NCBI GenBank assembly: GCA_018435665.1
Contig: JAHDND010000024.1
Location: 98,139-162,138, forward strand
Length of the DNA stretch: 64,000 bases
Source of the DNA: Candidatus Thiosymbion sp.
GTDB lineage: Bacteria; Pseudomonadota; Gammaproteobacteria; Chromatiales; Chromatiaceae
Reading direction: 5' to 3'
Below are positions 42,386-51,607 of the stretch, piece after piece (position 1 is the first letter of the stretch; every line of letters starts with the position of its first letter). The notes under the pieces are model-generated. The model was not told the DNA's origin. It saw only the letters and a program-made list of their open reading frames with translations, and searched no databases. The position numbers and the translations under genes were made by a program.

Positions 42386-43255
42386 TCAGCGCAGGTTGAC
42401 CCCACCACCCTGGGGCTCCGGCGGCATGGCGGGTACCGTGGCGGGGCCAACCGGGACATTGATGGTGCCCTCGCGGATCTCGGTACGACCGCCATAGGTG
42501 CCCTCCATGCCCATTGTCGTCGGGTCCTGTTTGAAGTCATTGTGCTGAGCGCCGATACCCTCGACCTCGACCACCTCGTTGTCGTACTGGATGCGGCGGT
42601 TCAGCACGTCCTGGACGAAGCCGAACTTCAGACGCATCTTGACGTAGGCATCGCCATTTTCATCCCAGCGGTAGCCCACCAGTTCGGCGCCGTAGATGGC
42701 GGCCATCATCTTGGCGCGGATGGTGTCGGATTCGAGGATGTAATCCTTCACCGAGGTATTGCTGTCGATCTTGAAGCCGATGATGGTCTTGGCCAGTTGC
42801 TTGTAGGCATCCATTTCCGCCGCCCGCAGGGCGCGGAGGGGGCCGGCCATCTCGGGGGTGGAGGTGGCGAAGCCGACGCGCTGGATGGTCTGGCCGCCGA
42901 AGTCGATGTTGCGGCCAATGATGTTGGTCACCCGGCCGAGTTTGATGGTGGCGACAACCTGGGCGATATCCTTTTCGGGGTCATAGATGGCATCCGCGTA
43001 CTCGATCCCCTTGATGGCCGCCGCCGTCTTGGCGTCGACGGTCACCTCTTGGGCGACGAGGTCCTCGACCCGTTCGTTGCTGCGAATCTTCAGGCCGATC
43101 ACGCTCTCGACGATGGCCCGCTCCGCGGCCACCTTGGCGGCATTGACCGTCATCAGCTTTTTGTTGCCCGCGACGGCAACCTGGGCGCCCAGCAGCAGGG
43201 CCAAGGTCACCAGGCCGAGTTGCAGGCCTCTTCTTGCGATCATTTTCTTCACCAT
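42386..43255 (-). CDS. secreted LPP20/FlgT-like repeat protein
   Basis: The 289-residue product has a signal peptide ending VAVAG. It holds two related units: KVAAERAIVESVIGLKIRSNERVEDLV (about 40-70) and RAAEMDAYKQLAKTIIGFKIDSNTSVKDYI (about 145-175). Both match the pattern in the gene at 40795 and in LPP20/FlgT-like proteins. The C-terminal tail is Pro/Gly rich. GGAG precedes the ATG. It lies 90 bp after the proline-rich gene. Role unknown; likely part of an envelope assembly with its neighbours. Confidence 0.6.
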   Translation of the reverse strand: MVKKMIARRGLQLGLVTLALLLGAQVAVAGNKKLMTVNAAKVAAERAIVESVIGLKIRSNERVEDLVAQEVTVDAKTAAAIKGIEYADAIYDPEKDIAQVVATIKLGRVTNIIGRNIDFGGQTIQRVGFATSTPEMAGPLRALRAAEMDAYKQLAKTIIGFKIDSNTSVKDYILESDTIRAKMMAAIYGAELVGYRWDENGDAYVKMRLKFGFVQDVLNRRIQYDNEVVEVEGIGAQHNDFKQDPTTMGMEGTYGGRTEIREGTINVPVGPATVPAMPPEPQGGGVNLR

Positions 43256-43345
43256 GGTTATTTCTCCATTTGTCTCTGCGTGGGCTGCGAACCAGCCCTC
43301 AGGGGTCCGAATGGTTGGGTATTACCCACAGCGACCTGGCTGGGG

Positions 43346-43990
43346 TCATCGGGGGCTCAGGACCGAGCCACCTCCGGTGGTAACAGGGGGTAACGGGTGT
43401 TTTGCCTCCTCCAGGATTGGGGGGGAAGGAGTTGGGTTGGGGGAGGGGGACGCTGTGGGCCGGGCCGGTAGATCGAGGGGCGGCGTGGGGTCCTGGCCAG
43501 TCCGTTCGGCCGGCACGGGGGTGATGGTGGCCGGGGTAACGGGGGCGGCAGCCATCTCGACCTGGTCCGGTATCGGGCCAAAGCGCAGGCTCGGGGTGAC
43601 CTGACCGAAGGGGGCCAGGACATCCGGGGTGGCCGAGCCACCCAGGCCACCCATGCCACCTGGGCCACCCTGGGATGGGGTGGCGGTTGGTGAGCCGGAA
43701 TTCCAGGGGACAGGCGGCAGGGTGGGTCCCGCCCCCCCCTCCGGGCGGGCGGGAACCGAGACCGTGAGGCGGTCCACCTGGAACAGGGGGTGATCCGGTT
43801 CCCCGGTCACCCGGGCTGACAGCCGGTATTCCCCCTCCTGGATGCCCGTGGTCAGCGCCTCCAGGATCGCCTGATTGACGCCGACGAGTTCATGGGCATT
43901 CTGCTCCATCAGCGCCCGGTTGCCGGTCCAGCCCGGGACCGGCAGGACGACCAGCGCCATCAAGGCGATGCGACGCTGGATGGCGCCCAT
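43346..43990 (-). CDS. proline-rich exported protein of unknown function
   Basis: The 214-residue frame starts with a likely signal peptide (MGAIQRRIALMALVVLPVPG). A short ordered part follows (HELVGVNQAILEALTTGIQEGEYRLSARV, about 30-60), then a long Pro/Thr/Ala/Gly-rich disordered region to the end. No domain is recognised. It begins 6 bp after the TPR lipoprotein gene, so the two are probably co-translated. Such linkers often span the periplasm. Confidence 0.6.
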   Translation of the reverse strand: MGAIQRRIALMALVVLPVPGWTGNRALMEQNAHELVGVNQAILEALTTGIQEGEYRLSARVTGEPDHPLFQVDRLTVSVPARPEGGAGPTLPPVPWNSGSPTATPSQGGPGGMGGLGGSATPDVLAPFGQVTPSLRFGPIPDQVEMAAAPVTPATITPVPAERTGQDPTPPLDLPARPTASPSPNPTPSPPILEEAKHPLPPVTTGGGSVLSPR

Positions 43991-43996
43991 CGGCGG

Positions 43997-44638
43997 TTAC
44001 CACTCCCCGGGCTTGAGGGCGCGGCCGCCACCGGTGAACTCCGTGGCGCGCTCGACCTTGGGCGGCCGGTTGCCACCGCCGCCACCGCCGCCACAGATCT
44101 CACGTTGTGCCCGGCGCAGCCCTTCCTTGGCGTCGAGCAGGCCGGGGTTCAGGGCCAGGGCCTTCTTGTACATGTCGACACTGGCCTTGCAGTTGCCTTG
44201 CATGCGGTAGATTTCCCCCAGATAGTAGAAGGGCAGGGGATCGGAGGGCGCGAACTCGGTGGCGCGCTTGAGGTGGGTCTCCGCCGGCACGTACTCACGC
44301 TGTTTGAAATAGAGGATGCCCGCCCGGGCATGGGCGCCGCCATGGCTCGGTTGGACGCTCACGGCATTGAGATAGGCGTCTAGGGCCTGGCGATTCATGT
44401 TCTGGGCCTCGTAGGCTCGCCCCAGACCATAGAAGGCCTCGCCATAGCGCGGGTCGAGGCGGGTGGCCTCAAGAAAATAGGCCACGGCGTTCTGATAATC
44501 CCCGGCGTCATAGGCGGCGCGACCGGCGTTGTAGTTGTCCACGGCGGCACCGCCGCCGGTGGGCATGGTCTGGCAGCCGGTCAGGATCAGACCGATGACT
44601 CCCAGGATCAGAAAGTGTCGGATCAAAAAGGCACGCAT
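43997..44638 (-). CDS. TPR outer-membrane lipoprotein
   Basis: The 213-residue product has a lipoprotein signal with lipobox LTGC (Cys22) and GGAGAGGA before the ATG. About four TPR units follow (NAGRAAYDAGDYQNAVAYFLEATRLDP near 38-65; AFYGLGRAYEAQNMNRQALDAYLNAV; then two more to about 170). A poly-Gly patch and basic tail end it. TPR lipoproteins scaffold secretion or pilus machinery; here it sits in the caspase cluster, 110 bp after the WD40-caspase gene. Confidence 0.85.
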   Translation of the reverse strand: MRAFLIRHFLILGVIGLILTGCQTMPTGGGAAVDNYNAGRAAYDAGDYQNAVAYFLEATRLDPRYGEAFYGLGRAYEAQNMNRQALDAYLNAVSVQPSHGGAHARAGILYFKQREYVPAETHLKRATEFAPSDPLPFYYLGEIYRMQGNCKASVDMYKKALALNPGLLDAKEGLRRAQREICGGGGGGGNRPPKVERATEFTGGGRALKPGEW

Positions 44639-44748
44639 CTCGTCCTCTCCTTATTGTTGGTAACGATGGGTGAAACCTGGCCCGTGGGGGGTGACCTAAC
44701 TATATACCACCCCTCTCGAACTTGCCGTCGCCATGCGGGGCCCCTGGT

Positions 44749-47700
44749 TCATGAGGCCTTTTTCAGGGCGATCGGGAAATCCTGAATGGTCTGTGGCTTG
44801 GTGGTGGTCGGGGTCTGCTTGTTACCGGTGAGTTTCTTAACCCGCTCGCTCAGATACAGGTCGAGTTTGTTGACGGTGATGCGCCCGTCCTGGGTGTAGT
44901 CCGCGGCGCCGTCGATCCCTTCCACGAGGGCCTTGGTGAAGGCGCCGTTGCCCCATTCGGGATTTTCCAGCGAATACTGCTTGCCGGTGGAGCTGGCGAA
45001 CACCACCACCCCGTTTTCGGCGGAGGTCAGGTCGTTGATCACGCCGGTGATATCGGTTACGGCGCGGCGGCCGCCCATGATGTTGCCGGAGTGGCAGGTG
45101 TCGACGAAGGCCAGGACTTTTCCCGGCAGGGCGGATAGGGTCTTCTTGACCTCAAAATAGGGGACGGCGGTCCGGCGCAGGCGTTCGGGATTGGCATCCC
45201 GGGTCAGGTAGTAATAGTCGCCGTCGGGGTCGTTCACGCCATGGCCGGAGATGAAGATCACGGCGATGTCCCGGCTGGTGACCTCTGAGCGTAGCCAGTC
45301 CAGTCCATCGAGCAGTTCCTCGCTGGTGGGATTCTCCAGGCTGCGAATCTCCACCTCGCGGTAGAGCCCCCCCGCCTGGCGCCGGAGGGCCTCGCCGAAA
45401 TCCTTGGCATCCTTGGCGGCGAATTGCAGATCCAGACTGTCGTCCTCGTAATCCGAAACACCCGCCAGCAGGGCGTAAAGCTTGGGCTGGGCGACGAACT
45501 CATCCCCCTGGCCGCCTTCCCAGCGCAGCCGGATCGTCTCCGGGGGCGAGGCGCCGAAGCGGTTCTCGGCGACCAGGGTCAGGGTTAGGTCCTGCGGGGG
45601 CAGGTCGATCTCCAGGACCTGCTCGCCATCGGCGGCGGGGGCGCCCTGGCCGCCCTGACCCTGACCGCCCTGGTCGGCCTGGTCGGCCTGAACGGTCGGG
45701 CTGGCTTGTCCCCCGGGACTGGCCTGACCCGCGCTGGCCTGTCCGGCGCTGACCCGCTGGAGGCCGCGTTGGGTGTCCAGGGGCCGGCCATTCACCAGGA
45801 CCTGTAACTGCCGGAGCGGTTCGCCGCCGGTGTTCTTGAGGCGATAGCGCAGGGTGGTCCGGCCGGGGCCAAAGCTGTCGCCGTCGCGGGGACTGAGGAC
45901 ATGGACCATCGGTGGCAGGGAGGCGGCGATGTCGGGCTCCGGCAGGGCGCGTCCCCCCTGGGTGTTCGCCTGAGCGATGGCCTGGCCCTCATCCAGGGTG
46001 TCGAGGACCTTCGCCACCACCTGGGGGCGGTAAAAACGGTCGCGAAAATTGGCCACGGGGTAGAAGTCGGCGGCGTCGGCCCGCGCCAGGGTCTTGCCCA
46101 CCAGGGTCCCCACCTTGGGCGGCGCCTGGGGGTTGGCGCGCTGGGGCCAGACCTCGAAGGCCAGGTAGTCCAGGCCGCGCAGCAGGTTGACCCGGATCGG
46201 TTCACCGGCCGGGCTCTGGGTGATGATCTCGATGAGTTCGTCCTTGGTCTTGGGCCGGAGGCCGTTGACCGACTCGATCTGGTCGCCCGGGCGGATGCCG
46301 GCCGTGTCCGCGGCGGAACCCGGCACGACGTTGAGCACCGCCAGCCCCTCGCCCAGTTCGGCCCGGTTCAGGTGCCAGCCGATGAGCCGGTCCCCGCCGG
46401 GGCTGGCGTCGTAAAACCCCTTGGGGCTCCACAGGACCCATTCCCGGGTTTCGCGATGGACGAAGAGCGCCAGCAACTCCTGGCCGTCGCTGTACCGGTA
46501 CCAGCGCAGGGTGCCGTCGCCACAGGCGGCGACCGCCACCCGACCGGCCGTGCTGATGTTCACCCCCCAGGCGGTGTCCTGGACCGGCGTCTGCCACAGG
46601 AGCTGGCCCTGGCGGTCATAGCGGCGCAGATACCAGGAGGTGCCGAGGAGAAAGCTCTGGGTGTCCGGGGCGATGGCCAGGGCGCGGGCGGTCTCGTGGG
46701 GGGCCAGGGCCAGGGGCTTGCCGCCCAGCTTGGGGGTCTGACCGTTCTCCCAGCCACTGAGCTTGAGGCCGTCGGCCTTGACGCGCGGCGCCGTCAGGGG
46801 GCTGATGCCCAGACCGCGTCGCGCCGCGTCGTCCAGGCCGCCGGGGCCCAGTCCCTGCTCCTGGCGCCACTCGTTGAGGGCCTTGCGGAGCTGGGGCCCC
46901 TGACTGCCGTCGATGCTGCCGGGGTCGAAGCCCAGCTCGTCCAGGCGCTGTTGCAGCAGCCAGGTCTCGTTGATCTGGCCGGCGGAGAGGCGCTTGGCGT
47001 CGAGGTCGAACATCACCGGCTGGTCACCGCCATAACCCAGGCCCACGGCTACCTGGCGCCCGGTGGCGGAGACGCGGAAATGGTCACCCAGTTTGTTGCG
47101 CAGGTCGGGGATCTGGCTGGCGCGCTTCTGGACGACCTCCCCCCGGGGGTTGAACCGCAGCCAGGCGGGATCGTTGGTGCCCACCAGCAGGTCGCCGCTG
47201 GCCAGGGGCCGCAGGTCGGCCAGGCTGTTGCCGGTGCCGGTCCAGAAGCGCCGTTCGCCCTTGCCGCCTTTTTCCCAGACCACCACCGGGAACTTGCCCT
47301 CGCGCTGGAAGCGGCCTCCGGCATAGAGGCGCTGGCCATCCGCCGACCAGGCGACCTTGCTCAGATCGCCATTGTCCAGGCCCTTGCGGCCCGGCGCCTC
47401 CAGGGGCTGCAAGTCCTGGCCGGAGAGTAAGGCTACCGCCGGCGCGTCGGCCAGGCCCACCGCGATCCGGCCGCCGTCGGGAGAGAAGGCGACGGCAAAG
47501 GGCTCCTTGCCGCCCGGGGCCGGCCGTTTGGCGATAAGGTTGAAGTCGGCATCGTAGAGCCGGATCTGGCCGTCCAGGGCCGAGGTCACCAGTTGGCCGT
47601 CGGGGCCGAAGTCGCACCAGAGGCTGGCATCGCCATACTGGCTGTCGCTGGCGACCGCTTGCCAGCCCGCGGTGGTCCAGACGCGGATACCACCGGAGCC

Positions 47701-48303
47701 GAAGCTGGCGGCCAGATGGCGACCGTCCCGGGAAAAGCACAGGTGGTTGACCACATCGGGGAGGCCGACCAGAAAGTGGCGCAGCTCGCCGCTGGCGCGG
47801 TCGAAGAGGTAGACGAGATAAGTGCCCTGACCCTCGCCCCCGGCCTGGGTCGAACCGCCGGTGGCTACCCATTGACCATCCGGGGACAGGGCGGCGGCGT
47901 AGAGGCGGCCCTCGTCCCCGGGGCCCACGGGGGGCCGCAGGGTGCGCAGCAGACTGCCGTCGGCGGGATTCCACAGGCGCAGGGTCTTGTCATCGGAGGC
48001 GGTGATTAGCAGGCCCCCGGCCTGATCGACGCCGATGCGCCTGATCGGTCCCGTGTGCATGCCCGTTTCAAGCCGGAGCAGGGGATCGGTGGGCAAGCCC
48101 CCGGCCTGAGCCTCCAGGGGCGCGGTCAGCAGCAGGAGGAGGATGACGAACAGCCAGGTGGCTGGCCAGTCCAGGTGGCCCCGGACGATCAAACGATCGA
48201 CGGCGCTAGACCGATCCGGGCCGATGGAAGGATCCAGGCCGATTGAGCAACCAAGGGGCCTCACAGGAAGCAGGGCGGGGCGGAGAGGAAGGATGGCACG
48301 CAT
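44749..48303 (-). CDS. exported WD40-PDZ-caspase (peptidase C14) protein
   Basis: ATG 48303 is chosen (GGAG six bp upstream; 1184 residues); a frame to 48354 is open. An N-terminal membrane/signal segment (WLFVILLLLLTAPLEA, about 50-65) is followed by WD40-like blades (about 70-420), a peptidoglycan-binding-like helix set near 446-495, more blades, a PDZ domain (about 650-715; AVLNVVPGSAADTAGIRPGDQI), an Ala/Gln/Gly-rich linker, and a caspase domain from about 940 to the end. The dyad is intact: His near 1018 (ISGHGVND) and Cys near 1069 (FVDTCHSGN). It likely acts at the envelope. Confidence 0.88.
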   Translation of the reverse strand: MRAILPLRPALLPVRPLGCSIGLDPSIGPDRSSAVDRLIVRGHLDWPATWLFVILLLLLTAPLEAQAGGLPTDPLLRLETGMHTGPIRRIGVDQAGGLLITASDDKTLRLWNPADGSLLRTLRPPVGPGDEGRLYAAALSPDGQWVATGGSTQAGGEGQGTYLVYLFDRASGELRHFLVGLPDVVNHLCFSRDGRHLAASFGSGGIRVWTTAGWQAVASDSQYGDASLWCDFGPDGQLVTSALDGQIRLYDADFNLIAKRPAPGGKEPFAVAFSPDGGRIAVGLADAPAVALLSGQDLQPLEAPGRKGLDNGDLSKVAWSADGQRLYAGGRFQREGKFPVVVWEKGGKGERRFWTGTGNSLADLRPLASGDLLVGTNDPAWLRFNPRGEVVQKRASQIPDLRNKLGDHFRVSATGRQVAVGLGYGGDQPVMFDLDAKRLSAGQINETWLLQQRLDELGFDPGSIDGSQGPQLRKALNEWRQEQGLGPGGLDDAARRGLGISPLTAPRVKADGLKLSGWENGQTPKLGGKPLALAPHETARALAIAPDTQSFLLGTSWYLRRYDRQGQLLWQTPVQDTAWGVNISTAGRVAVAACGDGTLRWYRYSDGQELLALFVHRETREWVLWSPKGFYDASPGGDRLIGWHLNRAELGEGLAVLNVVPGSAADTAGIRPGDQIESVNGLRPKTKDELIEIITQSPAGEPIRVNLLRGLDYLAFEVWPQRANPQAPPKVGTLVGKTLARADAADFYPVANFRDRFYRPQVVAKVLDTLDEGQAIAQANTQGGRALPEPDIAASLPPMVHVLSPRDGDSFGPGRTTLRYRLKNTGGEPLRQLQVLVNGRPLDTQRGLQRVSAGQASAGQASPGGQASPTVQADQADQGGQGQGGQGAPAADGEQVLEIDLPPQDLTLTLVAENRFGASPPETIRLRWEGGQGDEFVAQPKLYALLAGVSDYEDDSLDLQFAAKDAKDFGEALRRQAGGLYREVEIRSLENPTSEELLDGLDWLRSEVTSRDIAVIFISGHGVNDPDGDYYYLTRDANPERLRRTAVPYFEVKKTLSALPGKVLAFVDTCHSGNIMGGRRAVTDITGVINDLTSAENGVVVFASSTGKQYSLENPEWGNGAFTKALVEGIDGAADYTQDGRITVNKLDLYLSERVKKLTGNKQTPTTTKPQTIQDFPIALKKAS

Positions 48304-48465
48304 CGGGAACTCCATACCGTCTGAGGCTGGTCGTGGTCCGAAACACCTGTGCACCGGTGGGTGAGGCAGCCAGGGGACATCCTGCGGAGCGACCAGCGTT
48401 AAGCGCTTATTTTTCTACGACGTGGCGTCGGTCCGGGTAAGAGGCCTCAAACCCCGTACCTTAAG

Positions 48466-48630
48466 ACATCCCGCATCACTTTTCGGTAATTCCGGATCGG
48501 GTGGCGTCTGGCGAGGAACTAACTGAATAGGTCCCGGTAGGCTTGGCGACCGCCTCTCCGCGGTCGCTACCCCCGCCAGTCGCCGCTCGGCATTCCCTTA
48601 CACAAGGCCGAAAACTGAAATGCGCGACGA
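48466..48630 (+). repeat. nested palindromic dispersed element, copy B
   Basis: Arms near 48494-48515 (GATCGGGTGGCGTCTGGCG) and 48570-48592 (CCCCGCCAGTCGCCG) are imperfect inverses and enclose the 8-bp hairpin GCGACCGC / GCGGTCGC near 48546-48567. Outer ends GCATCACTTTTCGG and CCGAAAACTGAAATGC form a terminal repeat. It fills the gap between the divergent caspase and OmpA-domain genes. Confidence 0.7.
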
Positions 48631-48703
48631 CTATCCTGAATTCTTGTGGGGCGCGAGTATATCATTCAGCCCCGTCAACGGACCCTTGACAGGAGCCCGC
48701 GCC

Positions 48704-49654
48704 ATGGCGCCCAGCCGCATACCTTCCAACCGCCCGTTCTTCATACCCCCCCTGAGGTCCTGGGGGCTGGGGCTGATACTCCTGGCCCCGCCAGCCGCCT
48801 GGGGCGATTGCACCACCCTGGCCCAGGACATTCAGACCGCCGCCCGCGCCGCTGATCTGCCGGCCCTGGCCGGACACGCCCGGCTGATCCCCACCGAGCC
48901 CACCTGCCCGGACGATTACCGCGCCAAGCTCGCCCGGGTCGCCGCCCTGGGCTACATCCGCGAGATCCAGCAGCGTCTGACCGCGGGGGAGCCCCTCGCC
49001 GCCCAGGAGGACCTGCTGCGCCAGTCGGTCGCCATCGCCAATACCTGGCAGGCTCAGGCCCTGCTGGGGGACCTGGCACTCGACCGCAAGCACTACGAGG
49101 CTGCCACCCTGGCCTTCCAGGAGGCCTTGAACCTGATCAACGACCCGGTCGCCACCCCCAAGGCCCCGCCGGAGGCCGAGATCCAGTCCATCTTCCGCAA
49201 GGCCAGCGAGTGCCGCCTGTTGGCCGAGCGTTACGTGGCGGTGCCGGTCAATCACCGCTCGGGGACGGCGGAGGGCCTGGCGCTGACCGCGGTGCGTGGC
49301 TGGGCGGTGCAGCGGGTGCCCCTGCCGGTGACCTTCGAGAGCGGTTCGACCGCCTTCACCGCCAAGGGCGAACAGGCGGCCAGCGACCTCGCCGACTACC
49401 TTCTGAAGCAGAATCCGCCGGATATCACCCTCGTCGGCCATACCGACGACCGGGGCTCGGACCAGGAAAACCGGGTCCTGTCCAAACGCCGGGCGGAGGC
49501 CCTGGCGGCCTATCTGCGGGAACAGGGTTACGAAGGCCGGATCAGGACCGAGGGCGCGGGTGAATCCCAGCCCATCGAATTGGATGATCCCGATCGTTAT
49601 ACCGAGGAGGAGATCTGGGCCCTCAATCGCCGCGTCGAACTGGTGCGCCGCTAA
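48704..49654 (+). CDS. exported protein with C-terminal OmpA peptidoglycan-binding domain
   Basis: ATG 48704 (316 residues) has AGGAG before it and starts a signal peptide (LRSWGLGLILLAPPAAWG). Residues about 30-190 are helical. The C-terminal OmpA/MotB domain (about 215-316) has LPVTFESGSTAFT, ITLVGHTDDRGSDQENRVLSKRRAEALAAYL (in pieces) and LNRRVELV, the conserved peptidoglycan-binding motifs. The frame's first ATG at 48620 lies inside repeat B. It is divergent from the caspase gene and probably anchors part of this complex to the cell wall. Confidence 0.88.
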   Translation: MAPSRIPSNRPFFIPPLRSWGLGLILLAPPAAWGDCTTLAQDIQTAARAADLPALAGHARLIPTEPTCPDDYRAKLARVAALGYIREIQQRLTAGEPLAAQEDLLRQSVAIANTWQAQALLGDLALDRKHYEAATLAFQEALNLINDPVATPKAPPEAEIQSIFRKASECRLLAERYVAVPVNHRSGTAEGLALTAVRGWAVQRVPLPVTFESGSTAFTAKGEQAASDLADYLLKQNPPDITLVGHTDDRGSDQENRVLSKRRAEALAAYLREQGYEGRIRTEGAGESQPIELDDPDRYTEEEIWALNRRVELVRR

Positions 49655-49663
49655 TACATATAG

Positions 49664-49820
49664 ATCGCACAACAATTTTCGGCTTCCCCGGGTCGGGTGA
49701 CGTCTGGCGGGGGACGCCGTGAATACGTCCCTGTAGGCTTGCCGCCAGCATCCTTGCTGGCGACACCCCCGCCAGACGCCTCCCGACCCTCCTTGTCGCT
49801 GCCGAAAATTGATGCGTGAT
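49664..49820 (+). repeat. nested palindromic dispersed element, copy C
   Basis: A 20-bp terminal inverted repeat (49664-49683 and 49801-49820; 17 of 20 match; shared ATTTTCGGC), 24-bp inner arms (49690-49713 and 49766-49789; 22 of 24) and a central hairpin CGCCAGCA / TGCTGGCG. No ORF. It lies between the OmpA-domain and second caspase genes. Confidence 0.75.
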
Positions 49821-49868
49821 GACTTTTAAGATTGAAATTCCGGGTAGCGTTCGCGCTAAAGGTCAAAA

Positions 49869-51470
49869 ATGTCAGGCATTCATACCTCATCTCTCTTCCA
49901 CACCGGGTACCTTGGCGCCCTCCTGGTCGGTCTGGAATTGCTGACCGCCGACCTGGTCCAGGCCGAGGTCCGCGCCCTGGTCATTGGTATCGACGAATAT
50001 CGGCATGGCTCCTCCCTCAAGGGGGCGGTGGCGGATGCCCAGGATATCGCCGCGGCACTGAAGGCCCTGGGGGTCAAGGATCTGCGCGTCCGGCTCAATG
50101 CCGAGGCCACCCGCGACACCCTGGTCCAGGATTGGGAGGACCTGGTGGCCCGCTCCCAGCCCGGCGATACCCTGGTGCTGACCTACGCCGGCCACGGTTC
50201 GCAACAACCGGAGCGGGTCGCGGGCAGCGAGGAGGACGGCAAGGACGAGATCCTGCTGCTCGGCGGCTATACCGAAACGGGCGACGGGACCCGCGAGCGC
50301 CTCGTGGACGATGAGTTCAACCAGTGGTTCAAGGAGGCCAACGACAAGGGGTTGGGAATCCTGTTCCTTGCCGACGCCTGCCACTCCGGCACCCTCACCC
50401 GTGGCGTCGATCCCCGGGCCAGCGGTGGCCAGGTCCGCTACAGCACCGTGGGCGACATCACCGACGACGAACTGGAACTGGATCTGCCCCCGACGGCGGC
50501 GGCCCTCAGCGAGGAGGAACTCCCCGGTCTCACCTTCCTGGCCGCCGGCCAGGAAAACCAGAAGGTCCCCGAGGTGCCCCTATTTGATATCCAGGGGCAC
50601 CGCGTGCCCCGGGGCGCCCTGAGCTGGGCCTTCTCCCGGGCACTGGAGGGCCAGGCTGATCAGGACAGCGACGGTCGGCTCACCCGCGACGAGATCAACC
50701 GCTTCGTCCGCGCCAATGTCCGCGCCGTCGCCGAGGCCCGCCAGACCCCGAACCTGCTGCCCATGGCCGACGAACAGCGGGTGGTGCTCCCCCTGGCCGG
50801 CGCCCGTGATCCCAAGGCGGCGACCCCCAAGGCCCTGCCCGAGGCGCGGGTGCGCATCCAGGGCGCCGACGAGGTCGCGGCCGCCAGCATCGCCGGGGAC
50901 CTGACCGGCATGACCCTGGTGACCAGCGAGGAGGAGGCCGACCTGATCTTCGACACCGGCGCCCGCCAGGCCATCTCCGGCCAGGGCGACGTGCTGGCGC
51001 GGGACCTGCGGCGGCCGGCGCTGCAGACCGTCATCGACAAATGGCGCGGCCTGGAACGGCTCAAATGGGAGCGGCTCGGCGACCGCCTGTCCATGCGTGT
51101 CCTGCCCAACGACGGCACCCACCGCCGGGGCGAGCGGATCGGCTTCGAGATCGCCGATATCCAGTTGCCCTACCTGGTCTTTTTCAGCCTCTCCGGCGAT
51201 GGCACCCTGCATTATCACTATCCCTGGCCGGAGGACCCGGAGCGGGTACCGCCCGGCCGCCCGGTCAAGGTCGAATTCGACGTCACCCCGCCCTTTGGAG
51301 CCGATCACCTCATCGCCGTCGCTAGCGATCAGTCCCTGGGCGAACTGGCGGCCCTCCTCAAGTCGTTGGATGGCAAGCCCGCCCCGCGGCCGGCCGTCGA
51401 GGTGGTCCTGGAGGCCATCCGCCAGGGCCGGCGCCAGCTTGGCATCCAGGGGCTGTTCACGGCACCCTGA
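49869..51470 (+). CDS. exported caspase (C14) protein with EF-hand and DUF4384
   Basis: The 533-residue product has a signal or membrane segment (YLGALLVGLELLTADLVQA, about 14-32) and a caspase-fold domain (about 34-240) with His109 (YAGHGSQ) and Cys171 (LADACHSGT). An EF-hand loop (DQDSDGRLTRDEI, about 264-276) follows, then a DUF4384-like domain (about 385-490; LPYLVFFSLSGDGTLHYHYP). Calcium may control it. The same C-terminal domain recurs in the gene at 53396. It is downstream of the OmpA gene, same strand. Confidence 0.87.
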   Translation: MSGIHTSSLFHTGYLGALLVGLELLTADLVQAEVRALVIGIDEYRHGSSLKGAVADAQDIAAALKALGVKDLRVRLNAEATRDTLVQDWEDLVARSQPGDTLVLTYAGHGSQQPERVAGSEEDGKDEILLLGGYTETGDGTRERLVDDEFNQWFKEANDKGLGILFLADACHSGTLTRGVDPRASGGQVRYSTVGDITDDELELDLPPTAAALSEEELPGLTFLAAGQENQKVPEVPLFDIQGHRVPRGALSWAFSRALEGQADQDSDGRLTRDEINRFVRANVRAVAEARQTPNLLPMADEQRVVLPLAGARDPKAATPKALPEARVRIQGADEVAAASIAGDLTGMTLVTSEEEADLIFDTGARQAISGQGDVLARDLRRPALQTVIDKWRGLERLKWERLGDRLSMRVLPNDGTHRRGERIGFEIADIQLPYLVFFSLSGDGTLHYHYPWPEDPERVPPGRPVKVEFDVTPPFGADHLIAVASDQSLGELAALLKSLDGKPAPRPAVEVVLEAIRQGRRQLGIQGLFTAP

Positions 51471-51607
51471 CAGGAGCGCGGCCAAAAAGACTTTGATTGG
51501 AAATTCAGTGGCTCTTCATGGCCTCGGTCACAGCTCAGCCAAGAGGGCTTGCGGCTGCATGAGGACCCTGAGCAACCCCGACCATGTCCATTACGAGGAC
51601 AAATGGC

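Noticed and set aside
44749..51470. Caspases as CRISPR (type III/craspase) or NLR-type defence effectors
   Set aside because: No cas genes, arrays or NACHT/TIR-like partners; both carry export or membrane segments and sit among envelope proteins.
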